A stretch of 64,000 nt of DNA from Salinicola avicenniae (GTDB lineage Bacteria > Pseudomonadota > Gammaproteobacteria > Pseudomonadales > Halomonadaceae), in the NCBI RefSeq assembly GCF_023736115.1, contig NZ_JAKQZC010000008.1, positions 38,211 to 102,210 of the forward strand, in the 5' to 3' direction. The notes below the pieces were generated by a model. That model was given only the letters and a program-made list of their open reading frames with translations. It had not been told where the DNA came from and made no database searches. Of this stretch, positions 1 through 9,016 are shown piece after piece. Every line of letters begins with the position of its first letter. Positions within the stretch are counted from its first letter, which is position 1. The translations under genes were made by a program, and so were the position numbers.

Positions 1-1
1 C

Positions 2-2155
2 TCCGGTGCCTATCGCGCCCGTTTCCGGACGCATCACAAGATTCGCCTCTCGCTGACAATTGCCAGTGTCGTCCTATGGCATGCGGGGCTCTCGCAGGCC
101 AATGATCGCTTTCCCGATGGCCGGCTGCCGCCCATCGATGCGCCGGCCGCCGCCTACGGTGACGATGTCCGCCATGGCTCGGACGGCCATCCCAATGCCG
201 ATGACCTCGCGGGCATTGCCGAGCGCGAGCGCCAGGCCGGTAGGCCCGGGCTGGCGCTTCAGCTGGCCCAGCGGGTACTCGACGACGCGCCTGACAACCC
301 GCAAGCGATCCGTACCCGCATTTCCAGTCTTGCCAATCTTGGTGCCTATCAGCGTGCCGAGACGCTAACCCGACAGCAGCGGCCCGACTTCAGTGCGTCG
401 GTCGAGGCGCGACTGCGTGCGGATAGCAGTGTCAGTCGCGTTCGCAACGCTGTCCAGGAGCAGGCCCGACACGAGCGCCGGCAGCGCTACGCCGGTCGGG
501 ATCGAGCACTCGAGGCATCGCTCGCCCGCTTGAACGCCAATCTGGAGCGATTCCCCGCGCAGAGCCAAGCCTATCGACGTACGCGCTTTGACCGGCTCGT
601 GGTGCTGCGTCAGCTACGACGTTTCGACGCGATGATCGCCGATTACGAGGCGCTGGCCGCGCAGGGCATCGAGGTACCCGCCTATGCGCTGGCGCCGGTG
701 GCCGATGCCTACCTCGCTCGACGTCGACCCGCGCACGCCGAGGCGCTTTATCGGCGTGTTCTCGAGGCCGACCCTCAGGCGCCGCTGGCAGTACGTACCG
801 GCTACTACTATGCGCTGATCGAGAGCGAGGATTACGAGGTGGCGGCCAAGGTTCTCGCCGAGCTCGATGCCAATACGCCGATATGGCGCTCGCGATTGAA
901 CCCGAAGACGCCACCGGTCCCCAACTGGGAACGCAGTGAAGTCGATCGTTTGCGAGTGCTCGATGCCTCGTATCGCAATCATGAAGCGCAGGCGCTGACG
1001 CGAGCGCAGCGTCTCTACCGCCAGGCGCCACGCAATACCGATGTGATCAACGGCCTGGCGACCGCACAACGTGCCCGTGGCTGGTATGAAGAAGCCCAGG
1101 CGACCGCCGAGTTGGCCGCCGCCTACGCACCGAGCGATCGGGCCACACGGCTCGGCATCGCCGAAAACGCTCAGGACCTCGAAAACTTTCCGCGCTGGCA
1201 ACACACCATCGAGCCCTTGGCGGCCCAGTTCCCCACCGACAGCGCCATTCGACGCAATCATAGGGAATGGCGGGATCGACAGCACTTTTCCCTCGAAGGG
1301 CAGGGCAATGTCGGCCGTTCCGACGGCGGCAATGCCGTCAACGGCAGCCGGGATAGTGAGTACCAACTGCGCTTGAACTCGCCCTGGAGCGAAGGCGGCT
1401 ACCGGGTCTACATCGAGCAGACCTATCAATGGAGCGACTACGAAGAGGGCGCCGAGCGCTACGACCGCCAGGGCGTCGGTGTCGAACGTCAATGGCTGCG
1501 CCGGCATTGGTGGGCGGCGCTGAGTGGCGAGCGCTTCAGCGACGATATCGGCCTCGAACTTGGCTGGTCGCAGTGGCTCGACGATCGCTGGCAGTACCAG
1601 CTGCGCACTCAGACCCAGTCGCCGGAGACGCCGCTGCGAGCCGAGCGTGACGATCTCGACGGCCGCCTCTATCAGGGGCAGCTGACCTGGCGGCAGAACG
1701 AATCCCGCGAGGCAACGCTGACGCTTGGTGCGCTCGATATCAGCGACGGCAACCTGCGTAGCGACGTCGCCGCCGATCTCACCCAACGAATTCAGGCCAG
1801 CGCCCACCACCAGACGCAGCTAATCGGCTCGCTCTCCGCCGAGCACAACAGCCAGACCGATACCGACTACTACAACCCGCAAGACACCCGCACCGCGGGG
1901 CTGACCCTCGAACACGACTGGCTCACCTGGCGACGCTACAACCACTCGCTGACGCAGAACGTGTCGCTGGGTGCGGCTTCGGAGTGGGAAAGCGGTTATG
2001 GCAGCGCACCGGGCTATGACGCGCTCTACGGTCACACCTGGCAGCTGACGCGCACCTGGTCGATCAACTATGGCATCGGCTGGGGCAGTCGCGAGTACGA
2101 AGGGGAGCGCGAGAAGCGCTGGTACGGACAGTTGGGTTTCGAGGGAGTGCTGTGA
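2..2155 (+). CDS. pgaA: PgaA, poly-beta-1,6-N-acetylglucosamine export porin (5' end cut by window)
   Basis: Outer-membrane exporter of the PGA/PNAG biofilm polysaccharide. The frame is open from base 2 with no stop and no usable start codon in the first codons, so the true start lies upstream; 717 residues are visible. A hydrophobic signal-peptide-like stretch (RLSLTIASVVLWHAGLSQA, bases 44-100) is followed by helical TPR-like repeats to about visible residue 420. The rest is rich in alternating aromatic and polar residues typical of a beta-barrel. The family has a periplasmic TPR scaffold that binds deacetylated polymer and a C-terminal barrel. The stop overlaps the pgaB start by one base (TGATG), which suggests translational coupling. 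Identity rests on architecture plus the unmistakable pgaB and pgaC downstream. Confidence 0.88.
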   Translation, partial: SGAYRARFRTHHKIRLSLTIASVVLWHAGLSQANDRFPDGRLPPIDAPAAAYGDDVRHGSDGHPNADDLAGIAERERQAGRPGLALQLAQRVLDDAPDNPQAIRTRISSLANLGAYQRAETLTRQQRPDFSASVEARLRADSSVSRVRNAVQEQARHERRQRYAGRDRALEASLARLNANLERFPAQSQAYRRTRFDRLVVLRQLRRFDAMIADYEALAAQGIEVPAYALAPVADAYLARRRPAHAEALYRRVLEADPQAPLAVRTGYYYALIESEDYEVAAKVLAELDANTPIWRSRLNPKTPPVPNWERSEVDRLRVLDASYRNHEAQALTRAQRLYRQAPRNTDVINGLATAQRARGWYEEAQATAELAAAYAPSDRATRLGIAENAQDLENFPRWQHTIEPLAAQFPTDSAIRRNHREWRDRQHFSLEGQGNVGRSDGGNAVNGSRDSEYQLRLNSPWSEGGYRVYIEQTYQWSDYEEGAERYDRQGVGVERQWLRRHWWAALSGERFSDDIGLELGWSQWLDDRWQYQLRTQTQSPETPLRAERDDLDGRLYQGQLTWRQNESREATLTLGALDISDGNLRSDVAADLTQRIQASAHHQTQLIGSLSAEHNSQTDTDYYNPQDTRTAGLTLEHDWLTWRRYNHSLTQNVSLGAASEWESGYGSAPGYDALYGHTWQLTRTWSINYGIGWGSREYEGEREKRWYGQLGFEGVL

Positions 2156-4314
2156 TGCGAATACCCCAAAACCTGGCGACGACGACGCTGTTGCTGATAG
2201 CGCTGCTGACGTGGACAAGCGGCGTGTGGGCCGGAGAAAAGGACCGCTGGGCGACGGTGACTACGTCTGATCAGGGGCCCGGTGGCACCGTGCAGATCCC
2301 CGCCGGCCATTTCGTCACGCTCGGCTTTCACGACGTTCGCGACGATACCCAACCGGCAGTGGATCGCGACCCCTACGTCGTCAGTACCCAGCGGCTGGCG
2401 GCGCTGTTCGACTGGCTGGCGGCCAACGACTGGCATCCGATTTCACTGGACGATGTGAAAGCCGCTCGAGATGGCGGGGCGTCGCTACCGCACAACGCCG
2501 TGCTGCTGAGCTTCGACGACGGTTTGGCCAGTTTCTACAGCCGGGTCTTTCCGCTGCTGCAGGCGTTCGACTACCCGGCGCTGTTTGCCGTCGAGACCGG
2601 TTGGATCGAGACAGTCGGTCGCGGCGATACCATCGCGGCGGACGATACCGATCCGGTCGCGGCACAACCGGAAGAAGGGGCGATCGTTCGCAGCGACAGT
2701 GCGTCGGCGCCGACCAACGAGGTGCGCTACAACGGTCGCGAGCGCGGCCAAGCCGGTTTCGTCGATTGGGCTCAGGTGCGTGAGATGCAGGGGTCCGGAC
2801 TGGTGGAAGTGGCCTCCCACACCGACGATCTCCACCACGGCTTACTGGCCAACCCTCAGGGCAACGTCGAGCCGGCGGCGCTGGTGCGGGAATACGACGG
2901 GGTCAGCGGTCGCTATGAAAGCGATGCCGATTACCGGCAGCGGGTTCGTGACGACCTGAAGCGCAGCGCCGAGATCATCGAGCACCATACCGGCATCCGC
3001 CCGCGCACGCTGGTCTGGCCCTACGGGGCGACCAATGGCGAGACCGAGTCGCTGGCGCGCGAGGCCGGCTATCGCTACACCTTCAGTCTCAACGATCAGC
3101 GGATCTCGACGCCCGAAAGCGGTCCGGATTTCGGCCGCTTTCTGATCATGGACGACCCGGATCCGGTCGCCGTCGAGAGCCAGATCGCGCAGACGGTCGC
3201 CCCGCCCCGGCGCGTGCAGCGCGCGGTGCAGGTGGATCTCGATTATATCTATGATCCCGATCCGGCCCAGGTGAATGCCAATCTGAGCGCGCTGCTTGAT
3301 CGCATTCAGGCGCTGCAGGTGCGGACGGTCTATCTGCAGGCGTTCGCCGATTCCGACGGCGACGGTACCGCGTCCGAACTCTACTTCCCCAATACCATGC
3401 TGCCGATGCGTGCCGATCTCTTTAACCGGGTCGCCTGGCAGCTCAAGACACGCGCCGGCGTCGAGGTCTACGCCTGGCTACCGCTGCTCGCCTTCGATCT
3501 GCCGGACGACGCACGCCAGCAGCGCCTTGCCGTTCGCGCACGCGGTGCCGGTGGTGAGAGTCACGTCGCCGATCGCGATTACCGCCGCTTGAGCCCGTTC
3601 CGGCCGGCGTCGCTGGCGATCGTTCGAGGCATCTACGCCGACCTGGCGCGTAACACGCCGGGCATCAACGGCATCCTGATCCACGATGACGCCTATCTGG
3701 CCGCCGACGAGGATGCCCAGGCCTGTGCCCCCGAAGCGCGATGGCCCGGCAGTGAGCGAGCGATCACAGACTGCGATCTGAGCGCTCGCGACAAGACCCG
3801 TGCGCTGATCGATTTCAGCCATCGAGCGGTCGATGGCGCCCGCGAATACGTCAATCTCAGCAACCGCTTCCGGGTCGCGCGCAACCTGTATCCGCGCGTC
3901 GTGCTCGATCCTGCGGCCGAGGCGCGCTTCGCCCAGGCGCTGGGGCCGTTTCTGGAAAGCTATGACGAAGTGGCGCTGATGGCGATGCCCTACCTCGACG
4001 ACGCGGAGATGGCGCGTGACGCCGACACGGCAAGCGAATGGCTGGATGGGCTGGTCGACCAGGTGATGCGCCATCCCCAGGGCCTGAACCAGACAGTATT
4101 CGAGCTGCAGTCCTACGACTGGGCGCGCCAGCGCTGGATCGAACCATCGCGTTTCAAGGGCTGGATGCGGCAGCTGGTGCGACGCGGGGCCTTGAATCTC
4201 GCTTACTACCCGGACGACTTCATCAGCGGCAAGCCGGCCTTTCAGCCCACCTTCGAGGGCATGAGCCTCAATGAATTTCCCTATTCAACCTCGCATCTCC
4301 GGAGTCAGCCATGA
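2155..4314 (+). CDS. pgaB: PgaB, poly-beta-1,6-N-acetylglucosamine N-deacetylase
   Basis: Periplasmic enzyme that partly de-N-acetylates PGA so that PgaA can export it. 719 residues from ATG 2155; a GTG lies one codon earlier. The N-terminal carbohydrate-esterase 4 domain (about 50-330) carries SFDDG (119-123) and SHTDDLHHG (from 221), matching the metal and catalytic motifs of the family, and VWPYG further on. The C-terminal part (about 350-700) matches the glycoside-hydrolase-like GHL13 half of E. coli PgaB (TVYLQAFAD, NGILIHDDA, MAMPYL). The signal peptide ends SGVWA and has no lipobox cysteine, whereas E. coli PgaB is a lipoprotein. An acidic insertion of roughly 25 residues lies at about 155-200. 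Overlaps pgaC by ATGA. Confidence 0.95.
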   Translation: MRIPQNLATTTLLLIALLTWTSGVWAGEKDRWATVTTSDQGPGGTVQIPAGHFVTLGFHDVRDDTQPAVDRDPYVVSTQRLAALFDWLAANDWHPISLDDVKAARDGGASLPHNAVLLSFDDGLASFYSRVFPLLQAFDYPALFAVETGWIETVGRGDTIAADDTDPVAAQPEEGAIVRSDSASAPTNEVRYNGRERGQAGFVDWAQVREMQGSGLVEVASHTDDLHHGLLANPQGNVEPAALVREYDGVSGRYESDADYRQRVRDDLKRSAEIIEHHTGIRPRTLVWPYGATNGETESLAREAGYRYTFSLNDQRISTPESGPDFGRFLIMDDPDPVAVESQIAQTVAPPRRVQRAVQVDLDYIYDPDPAQVNANLSALLDRIQALQVRTVYLQAFADSDGDGTASELYFPNTMLPMRADLFNRVAWQLKTRAGVEVYAWLPLLAFDLPDDARQQRLAVRARGAGGESHVADRDYRRLSPFRPASLAIVRGIYADLARNTPGINGILIHDDAYLAADEDAQACAPEARWPGSERAITDCDLSARDKTRALIDFSHRAVDGAREYVNLSNRFRVARNLYPRVVLDPAAEARFAQALGPFLESYDEVALMAMPYLDDAEMARDADTASEWLDGLVDQVMRHPQGLNQTVFELQSYDWARQRWIEPSRFKGWMRQLVRRGALNLAYYPDDFISGKPAFQPTFEGMSLNEFPYSTSHLRSQP

Positions 4315-5597
4315 TCGTCGATATCGAAGCGTGGCTCGCGGCCATCGATTGGCGGAACGTGATGTTCGGATTCGCCTTCTACTATCCGATCTTCATGGCG
4401 TGGATGTGGATCATCGGCGGACTCTGGTTCTACCTGCGTCGCGAGCGCGGCAAGGACATGACACCGCGCCTCGAGACACTGGGGCCGGACGCGCCGCACG
4501 CCAGCATCATCATCCCCTGCTTCGATGAGGCGGAGCAGGTCGAACAGACGATCGACTACGCGCTGGCGACGCGCTATCCGGATTTCGACGTGATTGCTAT
4601 CAACGATGGCAGTCACGACGATACCGGCGAGATTCTCGATCGTCTGTCCGAGAAGTACGCACGCCTGCGCGTGATCCATTTCGCCACCAACCAGGGCAAG
4701 GCGGTGGCGCTGCGGGCGGGGGCGCTGGCCGCGCCATCTGACTATCTGGTGACCATCGATGGCGATGCGCTGCTGCATCCGGATGCGGTCTACTGGATGA
4801 TGCAGCACCTGACCGGCGGGCCGCGGGTCGGCGCGGTGACCGGCAATCCGCGCATTCTCAACCGGTCGAGCCTGCTGGGCCGGATCCAGGTCGGCGAGTT
4901 CTCCTCGATTATCGGTCTGATCAAGCGCGCTCAGCGCACCTACGGCCGAATCTTCACCGTCTCCGGCGTGATCACCGGTTTCAATCGCGCTGCGCTGGAC
5001 AGCGTCGGCTACTGGCGTGCCGACATGGTAACCGAGGATATCGATGTCTCCTGGCGTCTGCAGATGCAGCACTGGGATATCCGCTACGAGCCGGAAGCGC
5101 TCTGCTACATCTATATGCCGGAGACGTTCAGGGGGCTCTGGAAACAGCGGCTGCGCTGGGCGCAGGGCGGCGTCGAGGTCATGCTGCGTTACGGTCCGCG
5201 TCTGCTGGCCTGGCGCCAGCGCCGGTTCTGGGGCGTGGCCCTGGAATATTTCACCAGTCTGATTTGGGCCTACGTGATGCTGGCGATCATGGCGCTGTTC
5301 GTCGTCGGTCTCGTGGCCCCCCTGCCGCCGCGCTGGCACGTGGCCACGCTGCTGCCGCAGTGGAATGGCCTGCTGCTGGGCGCGACCTGCCTGATCCAGT
5401 TCCTGGTCAGTCTCGGTATCGACCAGCGTTACGAACGCGCCGGCTTTCTACGTCAGTACTGGTGGGTGATCTGGTACCCGTTGATCTACTGGCTGCTGTC
5501 GACGCTGACGGCCGTCGTCGCGCTGCCAAAGACCCTGCTGGCATCGAAACGTCAGCGAGCCCGCTGGCAGAGCCCGGATCGTGGTATCCGCCCGTGA
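4311..5597 (+). CDS. pgaC: PgaC, PGA synthase, family 2 glycosyltransferase
   Basis: Inner-membrane processive glycosyltransferase that polymerises N-acetylglucosamine from UDP-GlcNAc. 428 residues with an N-terminal membrane segment (about 20-42), a cytoplasmic GT2 domain and C-terminal membrane helices (about 315-405). The catalytic signatures are all present: IIIPCFDEAEQ, AINDGSHDD, TIDGDALL (the DxD aspartates near 150-152), TED at 241-243 and QRLRW at 279-283. It starts inside the pgaB stop codon (ATGA), so it belongs to the same operon. In E. coli PgaC acts with PgaD and is switched on by c-di-GMP; that is family knowledge and is not shown here. Confidence 0.96.
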   Translation: MIVDIEAWLAAIDWRNVMFGFAFYYPIFMAWMWIIGGLWFYLRRERGKDMTPRLETLGPDAPHASIIIPCFDEAEQVEQTIDYALATRYPDFDVIAINDGSHDDTGEILDRLSEKYARLRVIHFATNQGKAVALRAGALAAPSDYLVTIDGDALLHPDAVYWMMQHLTGGPRVGAVTGNPRILNRSSLLGRIQVGEFSSIIGLIKRAQRTYGRIFTVSGVITGFNRAALDSVGYWRADMVTEDIDVSWRLQMQHWDIRYEPEALCYIYMPETFRGLWKQRLRWAQGGVEVMLRYGPRLLAWRQRRFWGVALEYFTSLIWAYVMLAIMALFVVGLVAPLPPRWHVATLLPQWNGLLLGATCLIQFLVSLGIDQRYERAGFLRQYWWVIWYPLIYWLLSTLTAVVALPKTLLASKRQRARWQSPDRGIRP

Positions 5598-5622
5598 CAC
5601 CTCGAAAAGGAGGCAAATAGAC

Positions 5623-6126
5623 ATGAGCCGAGAACGTCATCAGAGCCCCTGTGCCCGGTTACCCGAGATCATTCGTCGCCCCGATCTGCAGTCGCGACGT
5701 CAGCGCGGCCTGTGCGCGCTGGTTGCCTGCCTCGGCTGGCTGCTGTGGCTCTATCTCTTCCTGCCGTTATCGACGTTGGTTGCCTGGATCGCCGGGATTC
5801 AGCGCTTCGACGCCTATGTGATCGAGAGTCGCGAGCACAGCTGGAGTTCACTGACGGTTTACGCGCTCACCATTGCACTGGCCGGCTGTGCGCTGCTGCT
5901 GTGGGCGTTTTACAACTACCGTCGCTTTCGTCATGTCGACCGCCGCAGCCCCGCGACGGCGGTGACGACGGAGAAGCTGGCGCTCTCGTTCGGTATTGCT
6001 CAACACTCGGTCGACATTCTGCAGGATGACCGCTCCCTGACGCTCGAGCACGATGCGCGTGGCAATATCGTCGGCATCGTGCCGCGAACCCAATCTGCGG
6101 CCTCCCTAGGCGTGCCCGCGAGCTGA
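5623..6126 (+). CDS. pgaD: PgaD, PGA synthase accessory membrane protein
   Basis: Small inner-membrane partner of PgaC, needed for c-di-GMP-dependent PGA synthesis in characterised systems. 167 residues from ATG 5623, chosen because a strong Shine-Dalgarno (AAGGAGG, 5607-5613) sits 9 bases upstream; a GTG-initiated extension to 5581 would overlap pgaC and has no such site. Two membrane helices are visible (GWLLWLYLFLPLSTLVAWI and LTVYALTIALAGCALLLWAF), as in the family. Last gene of the pga operon; the convergent lactonase gene begins its stop codon 7 bases downstream. The family is poorly conserved, so the call relies partly on position. Confidence 0.88.
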   Translation: MSRERHQSPCARLPEIIRRPDLQSRRQRGLCALVACLGWLLWLYLFLPLSTLVAWIAGIQRFDAYVIESREHSWSSLTVYALTIALAGCALLLWAFYNYRRFRHVDRRSPATAVTTEKLALSFGIAQHSVDILQDDRSLTLEHDARGNIVGIVPRTQSAASLGVPAS

Positions 6127-6132
6127 CATCAC

Positions 6133-7014
6133 CTACAGGCCAGAGGTGGTGGGTAGATGAATCGGCGTTTCGGCCAGGCCGCCGATATCGGTCACGATCT
6201 CGAACAGGGCGCCGGCCAGCGGTTCGTCGGGGCAACCGGTCGCGGCCGAGGTGACGAACAGACGCTCGAGATTGTCGCCGCCGAAGGCGCACGAGGTCGG
6301 GCGCGAGACCGGTAGCGAGACTTCACGATCCAGTTGTCCGTCGGGGCGATAGCGGGCGACACGAGCGCCATCCCACAGGGCGATCCAGAGATTGCCCTCG
6401 TGGTCGCAGGTCATGCCATCGGGGAAGCCGCGGCCGCTCGGCAAGCGGATCAGCTCGCGCTTGCCGGAGAGTTCACCGGCGTCGTTCAGATCGAAGGCGA
6501 ATACGGTCTGGCGCGCACTGTCGTTATGGTAAAGTGTGCGACCATCGGGCGCGATCGCGGGGCCGTTGGTGATGGCGTAGTCACGGTCGACTTCGCTCAG
6601 ACCGCGACCGTCGAGACGGTAGAGGTAACCGTTGGCATGCGTTTCGGCGTTGTCCATGGAGCCGAACCAGAGACGTCCCTCCCGGTCACTCTTGGCGTCG
6701 TTGAGGCGATCGCCTTCGGGCAGCCAGTCGATAGGCGTGAGGCGTTTGCCAGGGTGCGGGCCGGTCGCGTCCAGGCTCAGCTCGACAATCCCCGAGCGCA
6801 AGCCGGCGACGAAGTCACCGCCCTCCCGGGGCAGCAGCCAGCAGCAGGCTTCGTCCAGTGTCCAGCTCTGGCGTTCATCGCTGTCGGGGTGCCAGGCGTG
6901 GAGGCGGGCCCGACGAATGTCGACGAACAGCAGCGCGCGGTGTTCGGGGGACCAGACCGGCCCTTCGCCGAGTTCGGCGTTGGCAGGCCAGATGACAGTC
7001 GCGTCCTGGGGCAT
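6133..7014 (-). CDS. SMP-30/gluconolactonase family protein (sugar lactone lactonase)
   Basis: Predicted metal-dependent six-bladed beta-propeller lactonase that hydrolyses a sugar acid lactone in the cytoplasm. 293 residues from ATG 7014, preceded by a good ribosome site (CAGGAG about 10 bases upstream); the longer open frame upstream is not needed. The family metal-binding landmarks are in order: ELGEGPVW near the N-terminus, RLNDAKSDREGRLWFGS mid-protein, and FPDGMTCDHEGNLWIALWDG toward the C-terminus, supplying Glu, Asn and Asp ligands. Substrate cannot be told from sequence; gluconolactone, arabinolactone or a related lactone are possible. It is transcribed divergently from the gene at 7203 and converges on pgaD. 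Confidence 0.9.
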   Translation of the reverse strand: MPQDATVIWPANAELGEGPVWSPEHRALLFVDIRRARLHAWHPDSDERQSWTLDEACCWLLPREGGDFVAGLRSGIVELSLDATGPHPGKRLTPIDWLPEGDRLNDAKSDREGRLWFGSMDNAETHANGYLYRLDGRGLSEVDRDYAITNGPAIAPDGRTLYHNDSARQTVFAFDLNDAGELSGKRELIRLPSGRGFPDGMTCDHEGNLWIALWDGARVARYRPDGQLDREVSLPVSRPTSCAFGGDNLERLFVTSAATGCPDEPLAGALFEIVTDIGGLAETPIHLPTTSGL

Positions 7015-7073
7015 GAACGAAGCTCTCCTGAATCGGTGCATGGGGAAAGGAAGCGTTGGCCTGATCCGAAGCG

Positions 7074-7118
7074 TCTCTTCAATACCAGACCCTTCAATGT
7101 TAGCCCCTTCAGTGTTAG
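7074..7118. repeat. Three tandem 15-bp imperfect repeats
   Basis: Three head-to-tail 15-base units, 7074-7088, 7089-7103 and 7104-7118, share the core CTTCA(A/G)T. Units two and three differ at only two positions; unit one is more diverged. They lie in the 188-base gap between divergent genes, about 60-100 bases upstream of the lactonase start, where an operator would be expected. No protein is known to bind them. Confidence 0.55.
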
Positions 7119-7202
7119 ACAATAGTGCCCTGATCGCGCGTCGAGCGCAGTTCCCCAAAAGGGTAAGGATTCCATAGCGATGCAGCGTGTCGAGGTAGCA
7201 AC

Positions 7203-8105
7203 GTGAAGTGTCTGTTGATGCAGCCGGAACACTGTTTGAGTCTGGCGTTGGTGCAGTCGACGGCCGCGCGCGGGGACATCGCGTATGAGCCGGTGACGTC
7301 GCTCGCGGCGATGACGCCACTGCTGTCGCCGGTGCCGGATGCGATCCTGATGCCGCCGCTCGCCGATCCCGGGCGCTGCGAACCGGCCGAGGTCTACGCT
7401 CACGCCGATCAGGTCGAGGCGCTGCTCGATATCTGTCAGGCGCGTCACATTCCGCTGATCTGGTGTGTCTCGGATGCGCTCTACGAGGAGGGCGCCGACG
7501 GCACCATCGATGAGGCGGTGGCGCCCCGTCCGCGTGACGAGACGATGCGTCGACTTGTCGAGGTAGGCGAGCGTGTGCGCCGTCATCCGCAGCACGTGGT
7601 GCTGCGCCTGGGGCCGCTGTTCGGTTTGGTGGGCGACGATGCCTGGCTGAGCGGCCTGGTCGACGCTTTGCTGCGCGGCGAGACGCTGCGCGCGCCGCAG
7701 GATCTGGTGCTCTGTCCGACCTCTGCCCGGTCGGTCGCGCGCGCGCTGACCGGCATGCTGCTGCAGTTTGGCAGCGGCGCGCATGCCTGGGGGACCTATC
7801 ACCTTTGCGGTACCGAACCCGTCAGCGCCTACACCTTCGTGTCGACGGTGCGGACCCAGCTGGCGACACGCCTGGAAGGGGCTGGCGCCAATGCTGAACT
7901 CGGCGAGCTGCAGGCGCTGAATCAGCACCATGACACGCCGTTGCGGCGGGTACTCAACTGCCGCCGATTACTGGATGTGTTCGGCATTCATCAGAAATCC
8001 TGGCGACTCGAGCTCGACCTGATGCTCGACGACTGGAGTCAGCAACACTTCTCGCAGGACGCGGACGCGCCGCGGGGTAGCAACGAGGCAGCGGCCGACG
8101 CATGA
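7203..8105 (+). CDS. RmlD-like sugar nucleotide-binding protein, catalytic motifs lost
   Basis: 300 residues from a GTG start (7203); an in-frame ATG lies at 7218. The pattern resembles dTDP-4-dehydrorhamnose reductase (RmlD): a segment equivalent to the family STDYVFDG region (here CVSDALYEEGADG), then VVLRLGPLFG, and a late substrate-binding-like region with WGTYHLCGTEPVS. However, the N-terminus lacks a Gly-rich NAD(P) loop, and the catalytic YxxxK is absent where it should fall (PRDETMRRL). It is therefore probably not an active reductase. Its stop overlaps the acyltransferase start by ATGA, which suggests coupled translation and perhaps a shared envelope-lipid role. Function unknown. Confidence 0.7.
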   Translation: MKCLLMQPEHCLSLALVQSTAARGDIAYEPVTSLAAMTPLLSPVPDAILMPPLADPGRCEPAEVYAHADQVEALLDICQARHIPLIWCVSDALYEEGADGTIDEAVAPRPRDETMRRLVEVGERVRRHPQHVVLRLGPLFGLVGDDAWLSGLVDALLRGETLRAPQDLVLCPTSARSVARALTGMLLQFGSGAHAWGTYHLCGTEPVSAYTFVSTVRTQLATRLEGAGANAELGELQALNQHHDTPLRRVLNCRRLLDVFGIHQKSWRLELDLMLDDWSQQHFSQDADAPRGSNEAAADA

Positions 8106-8860
8106 AACCTCTTCGTAGTCTGATCTTTTATCTCGGTTATTTTCTGGCAATCCTGGTGTCAGGACTGCTGATGCTGCCGCTCGGCATGGCGCTGCCACTG
8201 CGCGCGCGTTTCAAGCTGTTCAATTGCCACAATCGCTTCATCGTGCGCTGGCTGTCGCTGACTTGCGGCATTCGCTACCGCCTGCGCGGGCAGGCGAACG
8301 TGCCGCCGGGGCCCTGTGTGGTTCTCGCCAATCATCAGAGCGAATGGGAAACCGTCTATCTGCAGCTGCTCAAGTCACCGATCTGCACGGTGCTGAAGAA
8401 GGAGTTGCTTGAGATCCCGCTGTTCGGCTGGGGCGTAAAGCTGCTCAAGCCGATTCCGCTGGATCGCTCGAAACCCGCCACGGCGATGCGTCAGGTGCTG
8501 TCGCACGGCAAGCAGCGTCTGGATGAGGGGCTCTCGGTGCTGATCTTTCCCGAGGGGACGCGAGTCGCGCCCGGTCAACGGCGGCGCTTCAACAAAAGCG
8601 GGGCGGTGATCGCTTGTCGTGCGGGAGTGCCGGTGCTGCCGGTCGCCCACAATGCCGGCGAATTCTGGGGGCGGCACTGGGTCAAGCAGCCCGGCACCCT
8701 GGATCTGGTGGTGGGCGAGCCGGTCGAAACCGCCGGTCGTCGCCCGGAGGATGTCCTGGCCGAAGTCGAAGCCTGGATTCAAGCCACGCTCGACGAGATC
8801 TCAGGGGTGCCGCGCCCGCCGCAACCGGCACGCGAGGCGCCGGCCGAGCTGCCCTCCTGA
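8102..8860 (+). CDS. PlsC-type lysophospholipid acyltransferase
   Basis: Membrane-associated enzyme predicted to transfer an acyl chain to 1-acylglycerol-3-phosphate or another lysolipid, giving phosphatidic acid. 252 residues. A hydrophobic N-terminus (about 5-35) is followed by motif I NHQSEWE, an HX4E form of the usual HX4D that occurs in this subfamily, and motif III FPEGTR. The later VLPVAHNAGEFWG fits motif IV territory. The C-terminal tail is Pro/Ala-rich. It overlaps the preceding RmlD-like gene by four bases and is followed by a hairpin terminator at 8951. It could be the main PlsC or a paralogue; the window alone cannot decide. Confidence 0.9.
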   Translation: MKPLRSLIFYLGYFLAILVSGLLMLPLGMALPLRARFKLFNCHNRFIVRWLSLTCGIRYRLRGQANVPPGPCVVLANHQSEWETVYLQLLKSPICTVLKKELLEIPLFGWGVKLLKPIPLDRSKPATAMRQVLSHGKQRLDEGLSVLIFPEGTRVAPGQRRRFNKSGAVIACRAGVPVLPVAHNAGEFWGRHWVKQPGTLDLVVGEPVETAGRRPEDVLAEVEAWIQATLDEISGVPRPPQPAREAPAELPS

Positions 8861-8950
8861 GGCGAACGGGCCGTCCAGGTACGCTTCGACTTCTAGGCCC
8901 CGCCTTGATTTGACTTCGCGCCGACCTGACTGTGCGGCGACCCGACATGC

Positions 8951-8976
8951 AAAAGGCGCCCCGTGGGGCGCCTTTT
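8951..8976. terminator. Bidirectional intrinsic terminator
   Basis: Perfect 12-bp inverted repeat (AAAAGGCGCCCC, two-base loop, then its complement ending in TTTT). It sits between the convergent acyltransferase and fabB genes and can serve both strands. Confidence 0.88.
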
Positions 8977-9016
8977 GTCGTTCGGTCAGCTCGATGCGGT
9001 CGAGCCGCGTCGTCGG

